Positions 7,280-15,243 of a stretch of 16,040 nucleotides of DNA are shown one piece after another; position 1 is the stretch's first letter; each line of letters opens with the position of its first letter. A program made the position numbers and the translations under genes. This DNA comes from JBBRZF01 sp038236965 (GTDB lineage: Bacteria; Acidobacteriota; Terriglobia; Terriglobales; Acidobacteriaceae): positions 1 to 16,040 of the forward strand of contig JBBRZF010000069.1 of NCBI GenBank assembly GCA_038236965.1. Reading direction: 5' to 3'. A model generated the notes under the pieces. The model was not told where the DNA came from and did no database searches. It was given only the letters and a program-made list of their open reading frames with translations.

Positions 7280-7307
7280 TTTGCAAAGTCAATGCTCCTG
7301 TTATAAT
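7280..7307 (+). promoter_or_regulatory. candidate sigma-70 promoter of the act operon
   Basis: A perfect TATAAT -10 at 7302-7307 is preceded at 16 bp by TTTGCA (7280-7285) as a poor-to-fair -35. Initiation near 7314 would leave a leader of about 205 nt before the actA ATG. The -10 match is the strong part; the -35 is weak, which fits a promoter under activator or repressor control. Confidence 0.5.
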
Positions 7308-7317
7308 CACGGGTTCC

Positions 7318-7333
7318 TGTGACGCATGTCACA
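7318..7333. promoter_or_regulatory. CRP/FNR-superfamily-type operator
   Basis: The 16 bp TGTGACGCATGTCACA match TGTGA-N6-TCACA with perfect half-sites, the E. coli CRP consensus core. It starts 10 bp after the TATAAT box, so it overlaps or follows the expected transcription start, where a bound protein would repress unless another promoter is used. The same bases could encode C-D-A-C-H in a weak reading frame, so a chance origin must be kept in mind. The regulator is unknown. Confidence 0.45.
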
Positions 7334-7380
7334 AACAGCTCAGCACAACGCTCACTGAAACATCTTTTAAAACCGGAACT

Positions 7381-7422
7381 CCAAGGGCCTGCGCGACAAC
7401 GTGGTGTGCGTCAAACCCTTGG
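7381..7422 (+). repeat. inverted repeat in the actA leader
   Basis: CCAAGGG (7381-7387) and CCCTTGG (7416-7422) are perfect 7-bp arms around a 28-nt loop, and two outer pairs extend the stem past one mismatch. It lies between the candidate promoter and actA. A direct repeat of TCGCGGATC (7432-7440 and 7448-7456, 16-bp period) follows at once. The pair could be RNA structure or protein binding sites in the leader. Confidence 0.4.
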
Positions 7423-7519
7423 TGTAAAACTTCGCGGATCGGTTGCGTCGCGGATCATCCGGACAACAGGGAAGGGGCTTGCAAGCTACTTTCCCGGGTA
7501 CGAATGGATAGCTTCATAG

Positions 7520-8218
7520 ATGGCGCAAATCTTCCATAGAAGCAGCAACTCACTCGCACGCGTCTCCATGCTTGGCGCGGTGGTGCTGGTCGCCGGCCTG
7601 TTGTGGGCCGCCTCCGAGTTCCAGCGCTCGCCCTATTTCACCTATGCAGGCGAAGCCAAGATGCAGCCCGTGCCGTTCAGCCACCAGCACCACGTCGCCG
7701 GACTCGGCCTCGATTGCCGCTATTGCCACACCTCGGTCGAGACTTCCGGATTCGCCGGCATTCCGCCCACCAAGACCTGCATGAACTGCCACTCGCAGAT
7801 ATGGACCAACGCTCCCATGCTGGAGCCCGTCCGCGAGAGCTATCGTTCCGGCAAATCGCTGGTCTGGACGCGCGTCAACGACCTTCCCGATTTCGTTTAT
7901 TTCGACCACAGCATTCACATCAACAAGGGCGTCGGTTGCGACACCTGTCATGGACCGGTCAACAAGATGCCGCTCATGTACAGCTACGCCTCCTTGCAGA
8001 TGGAATGGTGTTTGAACTGCCATCGCGCGCCGGAAAAATTCCTCCGTCCCCGCGACCAGGTATTCAACATGGATTACCAGCAGCCCTCTTCGTCGAAGCC
8101 GGTCAGCGTGAACGGCAAGACCTACACCGACCAGCTCGCGATGGGCAACGACCTCAAGCAGGCGTATCACTTGCGTTCCGTGACAGACATTACGAACTGC
8201 AACACCTGCCACCGGTAA
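7520..8218 (+). CDS. actA: alternative complex III pentaheme cytochrome c subunit
   Basis: ActA is the multiheme electron-transfer subunit of ACIII, the membrane quinol oxidoreductase that substitutes for cytochrome bc1. The 232-residue product has one N-terminal membrane helix (about 14-32) and five CxxCH heme sites: CRYCH (66-70), CMNCH (87-91), CDTCH (140-144), CLNCH (164-168) and CNTCH (227-231). The last lies at the very C-terminus. Additional His residues (FSHQHHVAG, FDHSIHIN) are likely axial ligands. The ATG at 7520 follows directly on an in-frame TAG, so it is the first possible ATG. No Shine-Dalgarno is visible, which suggests weak or leader-dependent initiation. It is the first gene of the operon, 49 bp before actB. 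Confidence 0.95.
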   Translation: MAQIFHRSSNSLARVSMLGAVVLVAGLLWAASEFQRSPYFTYAGEAKMQPVPFSHQHHVAGLGLDCRYCHTSVETSGFAGIPPTKTCMNCHSQIWTNAPMLEPVRESYRSGKSLVWTRVNDLPDFVYFDHSIHINKGVGCDTCHGPVNKMPLMYSYASLQMEWCLNCHRAPEKFLRPRDQVFNMDYQQPSSSKPVSVNGKTYTDQLAMGNDLKQAYHLRSVTDITNCNTCHR

Positions 8219-8267
8219 GGCCACGGCAGCAATCACAAGAATTCGATTTCGGAAACTAAAAGAGCGA

Positions 8268-11200
8268 ATGGATAACGAGCAGAACACGAAGGGCGCACAG
8301 GAACCAGCCAAGCCGAAGGCAGACGTCTGTCCTACCAAGCGCGGCAAGCTGGAGCTTTCTGAAGTCCGCGACATGCTGACGGAAAAGAAGGGGCCGCAAT
8401 ATTGGCGGACCTTGGATGAGCTGTCGCAGACTCCCGAGTTTGAGGAAATGCTGCACCGCGAATTCCCGCGGCAGGCCTCGGAGTGGGAAGGCGGCGGAAC
8501 ATCGCGTCGCGACTTCCTCAAAGTCATGAGCGCGTCTCTTGCGCTCGCCGCACTCAGCGCCTGCGTCAAGCAGCCGCTCGAGCCCATCGTTCCTTACGTG
8601 CGCCAGCCGGAAGAGATCACGCTCGGCAAGCCCCTGTTTTTTGCCACCGCATTTCCCATGCCTATGGGCGCTGTGCCCGTGCTGGTTGAAAGCCATGAAG
8701 GCCGGCCCACCAAGATCGAAGGCAATCCGCAACATCCAGCAACCCTCGGCGGAACCGACGTCTTCACCCAGGCCAGCATCCTCACGCTATACGATCCCGA
8801 CCGTTCGCAAACCATCACCTATCTTGGCGACGCGCGGCCTTGGGGACAATTCCTCAACGCCATTCGCGGTCCCTTGAACGCCCAGAAAGCTGCCGGCGGC
8901 GGCGGACTTCGTCTGCTTACCGGCGCAGTCACCTCGCCCACGCTCGCTGCTCAGATACGCGATTTCCAGAAGCTCTATCCCCAGGCCAAGTGGCATGTTT
9001 GGGAGCCCGTCGCGCACGGAAACGCCCGCGCCGCTTCGCAAGCCAGATTCGGTCAGCCCATCGATACGCAATACAACTTTGAAAAAGCCGAAGTGGTCGT
9101 CACCCTCGATGGCGACTTCCTCTCCAGCGGCTTCCTCGGATTCCACCGCAACGCCCGGCAGTTTGCTGCGCGTCGTCGTCCTGAACTCAAGGAAGCGATG
9201 TTGCGTATGTACGCCGTCGAGAGCACGCCGACCAACACTGGCGGAAAAGCCGACCATCGTCTTCCCGTCCGTGCATCGGAGGTGGAGTCCATCGCGCGCG
9301 CCCTCGCCGCACAAGTTGGAGTCGGCGGCGCCAGCGTGAATCTGCAAGGCGAGCAGGCAAAGTTTGTTGCCGCCGCCGCAAAAGATTTGCAATCCAAACG
9401 CGGACGTTGCGTCGTCGTTCCCGGAGAACATCAGTCCGTCGCCGTTCACATGCTCGCGCACTCCATGAACCAGGCGCTCGGAGCCGTAGGCCAGACGGTC
9501 ATCTACACCGACCCCATCGAAGCCGCGCCCGTCGATTACACCGCCTCGCTCAAGGAAATAGTCGGCGACATGAATGCCGGCAAGGTTGACATCCTCATCA
9601 TGGTCGGCGTCAATCCTGTATACGACGCCCCTGTCGATCTCAATTTCCAGCAGGCCATGGACAAGGTTCCGCTGCGTGTACATCAGGGCATGTATCAGGA
9701 CGAGACCTCGCGTCTCTCTCACTGGCACATCAACGGCACCCACTACCTCGAGCAGTGGGGCGATGCCCGCGCCTTCGACGGAACCGCCAGCATCATCCAG
9801 CCTCTCATCGCTCCGCTCTACAGTGGACGCAGCGACCACGAGTTGTTGGCCATGATGAATGGCCAGTCCGACGCCAGTGGATACGACCTCGTTCGCAAGT
9901 ACTGGCAGACCCAGCACACCGGTCTCGATTTTGAAAGCTGGTGGCGTCGCTCGCTGCACGATGGCCTCATCGAGGGAACGACTTCCGCTCCCAAGACAAT
10001 CGCCGCGAAGGGAACTGCGATTCCCGCTGCGCCGCAATCCAGTGGCAGCATGGAAATCATGTTCCGCCGCGATCACACCATCTACGACGGACGCTTCGCG
10101 CAGAACGCCTGGCTTCAGGAAACTCCGAAGCCGATGACGCAGCTTACCTGGGACAACGCCGTTCTTCTCAGCATTGCCACCGGCAAAAAGCTCGACATCA
10201 AGACCGAAGACCTCGTCGAACTCGAGTACCAGGGACGCAAGGTGAAGGGCGCCGTCTGGCTCACGCCCGGCCATCCCGACAACGCGGCCACCGTCTATCT
10301 TGGCTACGGACGCGACAACTCGGGACGCGTAGCTTCCGGCCTCGGCTTCAACGCTTACAAGCTTCGTCGCTCTGACGCGCCGTGGTTCGATAGAGGATTG
10401 AAGCTCACCAAGACCGGCGAAACCTACGAACTCGCTTGCACGCAGGGTCATCAGAACATGGAAGGCCGGGCGCTAGTTCGCGCCGCCACGCTCGAGGAGT
10501 TCATCAAGAATCCCGGCTTCGCCCATGAGATGGTCGAAGCTCCTGCCCCCGGTCTCACCATGTACGCGGCCTACCAGTACAAGGACCACAAGTGGGGCAT
10601 GACCATCGACATGAATTCCTGCATTGGCTGCAAGACTTGCGTAGTCGCCTGCCAATCGGAAAACAATATTCCTGTCGTCGGCAAGACCGAAGTCAAGCGC
10701 GGCCGCCACATGCACTGGCTGCGCATAGACACCTATCACGAAGGAACGGCGGAGAATCCCAAGAGCTACTTCCAGCCCGTCCCTTGTATGCAATGCGAGA
10801 ACGCGCCCTGCGAGGTTGTTTGTCCCGTAGGCGCAACCGTTCACAGCGCCGAAGGCCTGAATGACATGGTCTACAACCGCTGCGTCGGCACCCGCTATTG
10901 TTCCAACAACTGTCCCTACAAGGTGCGTCGTTTCAACTTCCTGCTCTTTACCGCTCCCGTCTGGGACTCGCCGCAGTTGTCCATGCTGCAGAATCCCGAC
11001 GTCACCGTTCGCAGCCGCGGCGTCATGGAAAAGTGTAACTACTGCGTACAGCGCATCACCCATGCCCGCATCAGCGCCGAAGAAGACAACAACCGCAAGA
11101 TTCCCGATGGCGAAGTTCTCACCGCATGTCAGCAGGCTTGTCCGGCCGACGCCATCGTCTTCGGCGATATGAATGACCCCAACAGCCGCGTTTCCAAGAT

Positions 11201-11363
11201 GAAAGCCATGCAACGTAACTTCGGCCTTCTGGAAGAACTGAACACTCGTCCGCGCACGACCTATATGGCCGTGGTGCGGAATCCGAATCCCGAGCTCGAG
11301 CCTCAGCAAAAGCGCGAAGAGCACGCAAGCTTAGCCGTGGCCGACGCAGGCAAGGGAGTATAG
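8268..11363 (+). CDS. actB: alternative complex III molybdopterin-fold/iron-sulfur subunit
   Basis: ActB is the large extracytoplasmic subunit. Of its 1031 residues, 1-78 are the unusual extension preceding the Tat motif (YWRTLDELSQTPEFEEMLHR at 45-64), known from the family with extended Tat leaders. SRRDFLK (79-85) carries the twin arginines, and LSAC (96-99) is a lipobox, implying lipid anchoring at Cys99. Residues about 100-700 resemble molybdopterin oxidoreductases, though the ACIII family is thought to lack the cofactor. Residues about 770-1000 are a ferredoxin-type domain with Cys groups 785/788/791/795, 840/843/848/852, 872/878/882 and 923/926/954/958. The third reads CVGTRYCSNNC, with Thr875 replacing a cysteine, consistent with the [3Fe-4S] cluster of ACIII; the others would bind [4Fe-4S]. 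The Shine-Dalgarno (AGAG) is weak. The stop lies 6 bp before actC. Confidence 0.95.
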   Translation: MDNEQNTKGAQEPAKPKADVCPTKRGKLELSEVRDMLTEKKGPQYWRTLDELSQTPEFEEMLHREFPRQASEWEGGGTSRRDFLKVMSASLALAALSACVKQPLEPIVPYVRQPEEITLGKPLFFATAFPMPMGAVPVLVESHEGRPTKIEGNPQHPATLGGTDVFTQASILTLYDPDRSQTITYLGDARPWGQFLNAIRGPLNAQKAAGGGGLRLLTGAVTSPTLAAQIRDFQKLYPQAKWHVWEPVAHGNARAASQARFGQPIDTQYNFEKAEVVVTLDGDFLSSGFLGFHRNARQFAARRRPELKEAMLRMYAVESTPTNTGGKADHRLPVRASEVESIARALAAQVGVGGASVNLQGEQAKFVAAAAKDLQSKRGRCVVVPGEHQSVAVHMLAHSMNQALGAVGQTVIYTDPIEAAPVDYTASLKEIVGDMNAGKVDILIMVGVNPVYDAPVDLNFQQAMDKVPLRVHQGMYQDETSRLSHWHINGTHYLEQWGDARAFDGTASIIQPLIAPLYSGRSDHELLAMMNGQSDASGYDLVRKYWQTQHTGLDFESWWRRSLHDGLIEGTTSAPKTIAAKGTAIPAAPQSSGSMEIMFRRDHTIYDGRFAQNAWLQETPKPMTQLTWDNAVLLSIATGKKLDIKTEDLVELEYQGRKVKGAVWLTPGHPDNAATVYLGYGRDNSGRVASGLGFNAYKLRRSDAPWFDRGLKLTKTGETYELACTQGHQNMEGRALVRAATLEEFIKNPGFAHEMVEAPAPGLTMYAAYQYKDHKWGMTIDMNSCIGCKTCVVACQSENNIPVVGKTEVKRGRHMHWLRIDTYHEGTAENPKSYFQPVPCMQCENAPCEVVCPVGATVHSAEGLNDMVYNRCVGTRYCSNNCPYKVRRFNFLLFTAPVWDSPQLSMLQNPDVTVRSRGVMEKCNYCVQRITHARISAEEDNNRKIPDGEVLTACQQACPADAIVFGDMNDPNSRVSKMKAMQRNFGLLEELNTRPRTTYMAVVRNPNPELEPQQKREEHASLAVADAGKGV

Positions 11364-11369
11364 GCAGCG

Positions 11370-12782
11370 ATGCAACAAGGTCCTGAAGAAAAGACGATCA
11401 CCGAAGAGCGACTCCTGCCGGGACAGCCGGCAACGCTGGCACCGGGCCATACGCTCGGCTCCATCACCGACAAGATCTCGTGGGTGGTGTTGCGACGTCC
11501 CATCACTCTCGGATGGGTCAGCGGATTCGCCATTGCCTTTGGTCTGCTCATGCTGCTGCAACTCGCCATCGGATATCTCCTCTTCCGTGGCGTAGGCATC
11601 TGGGGCATCAACATCCCGGTCGGCTGGGGCTTCGCCATCATCAACTTCGTTTGGTGGATCGGTATCGGCCATGCCGGAACCCTTATCTCCGCCATCCTGC
11701 TTCTGTTGAAGCAGAACTGGCGCAACTCCATCAATCGCTTTGCCGAAGCAATGACGCTGTTCGCCGTGGCCTGCGCCGGTATGTTCCCGCTCATCCATAC
11801 CGGACGCCCCTGGCTCGCCGTTTATTGGCTCTTCCCCTACCCGAACACCATGGGTGTGTGGCCGCAGTTCCGCAGTCCGCTCATTTGGGACGTCTTCGCC
11901 GTTTCCACCTACGGAACCATTTCCTTGCTCTTCTGGTTCGTCGGACTGATTCCTGATCTTGCGACCTTCCGCGACACGGCGAAAAATCCCGTCGCGCGTT
12001 TCGTTTACGGATTGCTCGCCATGGGATGGCGCGGTTCTGCCCGCCACTGGAAGCGCTACGAAAGCGCCTACCTGCTGCTCGCCGGATTGGCCACGCCGCT
12101 CGTGCTTTCCGTTCACACCGTCGTAAGCTTCGATTTCGCGGTTTCGATTTTACCCGGTTGGCACACCACCATCTTCCCGCCGTATTTCGTGGCTGGTGCC
12201 ATCTATTCCGGCTTCGCCATGGTGCTCGTCCTCGCCATTCCGATCCGTCAGTTCTACGGGATGAAGGACATGATCACCGAGCGCCATCTCGACAACGCCG
12301 CCAAGGTCATGCTCGCCACCGGACTCATCGTCGCCTACGGCTATGCGATGGAAGTTTTCTTCGCCTGGTACAGCGCCAACGGCTTTGAGCGATTCATGAT
12401 GCACAACCGCATGTTCGGCCCATATGGATGGGCATACTGGATGCTCATCGCCACCAACATCGTGATTCCGCAGGTGCTCTGGATACGCAGCGTGCGCCTT
12501 GCGCCCTTCAAATTGTTCCTCGTCTCCATCGTCGTTCTTGTTGGTATGTGGATGGAGCGCTTCGTCATCGTCGCCGTCAGCCTGCACCGTGACTTCCTCC
12601 CGTCCTCGTGGGGCATGTACGTTCCCACTCGTTGGGACTGGATGACTTTTGTAGGAACCCTTGGCCTGTTCTTCACCGCCATGTTCCTCTTTATCCGAAT
12701 CATGCCGATGATCTCCATCTTTGAAATGCGCACCCTCTTGCCGGAATCGAAAATCGAGGAGGAGGTGGCCGCCCATGACTGA
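11370..12782 (+). CDS. actC: alternative complex III NrfD-like membrane subunit
   Basis: This 470-residue polytopic protein of the NrfD/PsrC family shows about ten hydrophobic helices between residues 45 and 455. It is expected to hold the quinol site next to the ActB iron-sulfur domain. Conserved-looking pieces are WWIGIGHAGTLISAILLLLK (about 95-114), MFPLIHTGRPW, LATPLVLSVHTVVSFDFA and PGWHTTIFPPYFVAGAIYSG, whose His, Asp and Arg residues lie in or at helices. The N-terminal 35 residues and the acidic end (SKIEEEVAAHD) are presumably cytoplasmic. Its paralogue actF is four genes on. The ATG follows the actB TAG by 6 bp. The last codons contain the Shine-Dalgarno and start of actD, so the two are translationally coupled. 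Confidence 0.95.
   Translation: MQQGPEEKTITEERLLPGQPATLAPGHTLGSITDKISWVVLRRPITLGWVSGFAIAFGLLMLLQLAIGYLLFRGVGIWGINIPVGWGFAIINFVWWIGIGHAGTLISAILLLLKQNWRNSINRFAEAMTLFAVACAGMFPLIHTGRPWLAVYWLFPYPNTMGVWPQFRSPLIWDVFAVSTYGTISLLFWFVGLIPDLATFRDTAKNPVARFVYGLLAMGWRGSARHWKRYESAYLLLAGLATPLVLSVHTVVSFDFAVSILPGWHTTIFPPYFVAGAIYSGFAMVLVLAIPIRQFYGMKDMITERHLDNAAKVMLATGLIVAYGYAMEVFFAWYSANGFERFMMHNRMFGPYGWAYWMLIATNIVIPQVLWIRSVRLAPFKLFLVSIVVLVGMWMERFVIVAVSLHRDFLPSSWGMYVPTRWDWMTFVGTLGLFFTAMFLFIRIMPMISIFEMRTLLPESKIEEEVAAHD
12757..12765 (+). promoter_or_regulatory. strong ribosome-binding site of actD inside actC
   Basis: AGGAGGAGG lies 9 nt before the ATG at 12775 and fixes that start against the in-frame TTG at 12721. 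It is the best Shine-Dalgarno in the operon and is embedded in the actC Glu-Glu-Glu codons. Confidence 0.7.
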
Positions 12783-13311
12783 AGCTCCTGTTTACGGAAT
12801 CATGGCTGAGTTCGATAACCCCACCGACCTGCTTCATGCAACCGAAGCAACGTACGCCGCCGGTTATCGCAAGATCGATGCCTACAGCCCTTATCCCATC
12901 GAAGAACTCTCAGACGCAGTCGGCTTCCACAAGACGCGCATTCCGCTCATCGTTCTTTGCGGCGCGATCCTTGGCGGACTATCCGGCTTCGCTCTTCAGT
13001 ACTGGATTTCGGCTATCAGCTATCCGCTCAACATTGGCGGACGCCCCTACAATTCCTGGCCGGCGTTCATCATCGTTACCTTCGAGATGACCATTCTCTT
13101 CGGCGGAATCTCCGCCGTCGTCGGCATGCTCGGACTCAACGGATTGCCGCAGCCCTATCATCCGGTCTTCAACAATCCGCGCTTCACTTCGGCCTCGCGC
13201 GACCGCTTCTTCTTATGTATCGAAGCCTCTGACCCGAAGTTCGAGATCGATCGTGTGCAGCAATTCATGCAAGGTTTCAACGCGCTGGATGTGACGGAGG
13301 TGACGCATTAA
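12775..13311 (+). CDS. actD: alternative complex III subunit ActD (DUF3341)
   Basis: This 178-residue small membrane subunit of ACIII starts MTEAPVYGIMAEFDNPTDLL, typical of DUF3341. It has a cytoplasmic ferredoxin-like N-terminal part with the PYPIEEL motif (39-45). Two membrane helices (about 55-79 and 97-121) flank a short loop, and the tail carries LPQPYHPVFN (124-133) and DRFFLCIEASDPKF (143-156). No cofactor motif is present; in solved ACIII structures the subunit packs against the NrfD-like subunits. The start at 12775 overlaps the end of actC by 8 bp. The upstream TTG at 12721 would add 18 Arg/Cys-rich residues that do not fit the family. Confidence 0.93.
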   Translation: MTEAPVYGIMAEFDNPTDLLHATEATYAAGYRKIDAYSPYPIEELSDAVGFHKTRIPLIVLCGAILGGLSGFALQYWISAISYPLNIGGRPYNSWPAFIIVTFEMTILFGGISAVVGMLGLNGLPQPYHPVFNNPRFTSASRDRFFLCIEASDPKFEIDRVQQFMQGFNALDVTEVTH

Positions 13312-13354
13312 TACCTCGGCGCAACTCACGCTCACTCCTCGCCCCGCAAAGGCT

Positions 13355-14017
13355 ATGAAGAAATTGATTGCCCTGGCCTGCCTCTCCGTCGCCGTGCTCA
13401 GCGGATGCAGACTCGACATGCACAATCAGCCAAAGTACAAGCCGCTGCGCATCAGCGAGTTCTACTCCGACAAGCGCTCGTCGCGTCCCATCATCGAGGG
13501 CACCGTCGCTCGCGGACAACTCAAGGCTGATACCTATTTCTATACGGGAAAAGTCGGCAACAACGTTGGCGAAGAATTTCCGTTCCCCATCACCGAACAG
13601 GTGATGCAGCGCGGACACGAGCGTTTCAACATCTACTGTTCCCCGTGCCACTCCGAACTTGGCGATGGCAATGGAATGATCGTCCAGCGCGGATTTCGCC
13701 GTCCGCCCTCCTATCACATCGAGCGCCTGCGCAAAGCGCCCGTCGGACATTTCTTCGACGTCATGACCAACGGCTTCGGAGTCATGCCTGACTACGCTTC
13801 GCAGATTCCCGTGAAGGATCGCTGGGCCATCGTCGCCTACATCCGCGCGCTGCAAGCCAGCCAGAGCGGCACTGCTGCCGACCTTCCCGCTGGAACGCAG
13901 ATTTCCAAATCCGCGCCCGACATCATCCACGTTGGCCCTGGCCCGAAGATGGAAAGCACCAAGGGAACGCCTGGCGAATCCGGCAACCTCCGCAAGGAAT
14001 CGGGAGAACATAAATGA
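13355..14017 (+). CDS. actE: alternative complex III monoheme cytochrome c lipoprotein
   Basis: This is a membrane-anchored class I cytochrome c of ACIII that can hand electrons to the oxidase or to a soluble carrier. It has 220 residues: a signal peptide with lipobox LSGC (15-18, Cys18 acylated), a conserved linker (MHNQPKYKPL), heme site CSPCH (95-99) in FNIYCSPCHSELGDGNG, and the likely sixth ligand Met144 in GFGVMPDYASQI. A low-complexity, charged and Pro/Gly-rich tail runs from about 170. It lies 43 bp after actD and overlaps actF by four bases (ATGA), a classic coupled arrangement. Confidence 0.95.
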   Translation: MKKLIALACLSVAVLSGCRLDMHNQPKYKPLRISEFYSDKRSSRPIIEGTVARGQLKADTYFYTGKVGNNVGEEFPFPITEQVMQRGHERFNIYCSPCHSELGDGNGMIVQRGFRRPPSYHIERLRKAPVGHFFDVMTNGFGVMPDYASQIPVKDRWAIVAYIRALQASQSGTAADLPAGTQISKSAPDIIHVGPGPKMESTKGTPGESGNLRKESGEHK

Positions 14018-15243
14018 GCACGACGGATCTTCAAACTCGAGATTTCGCCGCCCCCGCTTCTTTGGCCAAATATCGTACCCGGGCCTTGATCGTCGGCGGA
14101 CTGGCAGCCATCATCGCTCTCATTGGCGCATTCACTGCGCCTGAGCACTTTTATCGCGGATACCTTATCGGCTACATGTGGACGCTCGGCCTCGCGCTCG
14201 GCGGACTCGTACTGCTCATGCTCGGACACCTCACGGGCGGCCAGTGGTGGATGATGAGTCGCCGCATCTTTGAAGCGGCCTCGCGCACCTTGCCCGTATG
14301 GGCCATCATGTTCATCCCCATCGCAATCGGGATGTACACCGGCAAACTCTATATCTGGACCAACCAGGCGCTCGTCGCCACCGACAAGGTTTTACAGGAC
14401 AAGCATCCCTACCTGAATCCGACCTCGTGGCTTATTCGGGCCGTCCTCTGGCTCGCCATTTGGAATGCCATGTCGTTCATCCTGAACAAGTGGTCTGCCG
14501 ATCAGGATGTCGATGCGAATCCCAATATCTGGCGCAAAATGAAAGCCGTCTCCGCTCCCGGCATGGTCATCTGGGCGTTGACCATTACGCTGGCATCGGT
14601 AGATTGGATCATGTCGCTCGATCCCCATTGGTTCTCCAGCATCTACGGCATGTTGTTCATGATCGGACAGGCGCTTTCTGCGCTGGCCTTCACCATCATC
14701 GTGCTGGCGCTGCTCTCGGAATATCAACTCTTCAGCGAGATCGTCACCGCCACGCGCCTCCACGATCTCGGAAAACTGCTGCTGGCATTCACCATGGTGT
14801 GGGCGTATTTCAGCTTCTCGCAGTTCCTCATTACCTGGATGGCGAATCTGCCTGACGAAATCTCCTGGTACCTGGATCGCACAACGGGCGGTTGGGGCGT
14901 GGTCGCTCTCCTGGTGATCGCCGGACAATTCGTGTTGCCCTTCGCGCTGTTGCTCTCGCGCAATCTCAAGCGCGACACCAGTCTTCTCGTGCCGGTTGCA
15001 ATGCTCGTCATCTTGATGCGCGCCGTCGATATCTACTGGCTCACCGTGCCCAATCCCAATCCCGCCTTTCACTACGTAGCCGGCGAGGGACACTTCAGTT
15101 TGCATTTCACTCACATCGCCGCGCCTCTCGCCCTTATGGGAATCTGGCTTGCGGTGTTTTTCTGGAACCTGGCTCAGCGACCGCTGCTGGTGCGCACAGA
15201 GCCCATGTTGCCCAAACTGTGGGAGCGCAGCCATGGACACTAA
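14014..15243 (+). CDS. actF: alternative complex III second NrfD-like membrane subunit
   Basis: This 409-residue polytopic protein is the second, shorter NrfD/PsrC-like subunit of ACIII, paralogous to actC. It shows about ten hydrophobic helices between residues 25 and 395. Readable landmarks are FTAPEHFYRGYLIGYMWTLG (41-60), WIMSLDPHWFSSIYGM (about 198-213), FSQFLITWMANLPDE (about 271-285) and the late AGEGHFSLHFTHIAAPLAL. The GGWG segment and the conserved DPHWFS part help separate ActF from ActC. A GGGAG Shine-Dalgarno lies 7 nt before the ATG, inside the end of actE. The stop overlaps the start of the next gene by 11 bp, so the complex is encoded as one coupled unit. Confidence 0.94.
   Translation: MSTTDLQTRDFAAPASLAKYRTRALIVGGLAAIIALIGAFTAPEHFYRGYLIGYMWTLGLALGGLVLLMLGHLTGGQWWMMSRRIFEAASRTLPVWAIMFIPIAIGMYTGKLYIWTNQALVATDKVLQDKHPYLNPTSWLIRAVLWLAIWNAMSFILNKWSADQDVDANPNIWRKMKAVSAPGMVIWALTITLASVDWIMSLDPHWFSSIYGMLFMIGQALSALAFTIIVLALLSEYQLFSEIVTATRLHDLGKLLLAFTMVWAYFSFSQFLITWMANLPDEISWYLDRTTGGWGVVALLVIAGQFVLPFALLLSRNLKRDTSLLVPVAMLVILMRAVDIYWLTVPNPNPAFHYVAGEGHFSLHFTHIAAPLALMGIWLAVFFWNLAQRPLLVRTEPMLPKLWERSHGH

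Larger units (their letters stand above)
6648..7519. other. long gene-free stretch upstream of the act operon
   Basis: I find no well-supported gene in these 870 bp. Frames on both strands have atypical residue composition and no recognisable motif. A 49-codon frame (ATG 6767 or 6794, TAA 6914-6916), with readable product MKDWNELMRPLGTRQDIPMK... from the second ATG, has protein-like composition but only a weak Shine-Dalgarno. It may be a small gene or a fragment. Around 7024-7112 lie two inverted repeats: GACGG/CCGTC (7029-7033 with 7049-7053, enclosing a CAC-GCGA-GTG hairpin) and ACGCGTCTGC/GCAGGCGCGT (7080-7089 with 7103-7112). The last 240 bp hold the candidate promoter, a CRP-type palindrome and a leader for actA, listed separately. 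Confidence 0.6.

Noticed and set aside
7273..7539. 88-codon frame with a CDACH motif, possible small cytochrome before actA
   Set aside because: It has no signal peptide, a stray-cysteine-rich non-family sequence and poor codon use, and it overlaps the actA start. The single CxxCH coincides with the TGTGA-N6-TCACA palindrome and is more simply a coincidence.
8787..10451. 554-codon minus-strand open frame inside actB
   Set aside because: It is exactly antisense to a well-supported coding sequence, with His/Gly/Val-rich composition typical of mirror frames and no domain pattern.
12721..12774. N-terminal extension of actD from TTG at 12721
   Set aside because: The extra residues are Arg/Cys-rich and out of character, and AGGAGGAGG points to the ATG at 12775, which gives the usual DUF3341 start.
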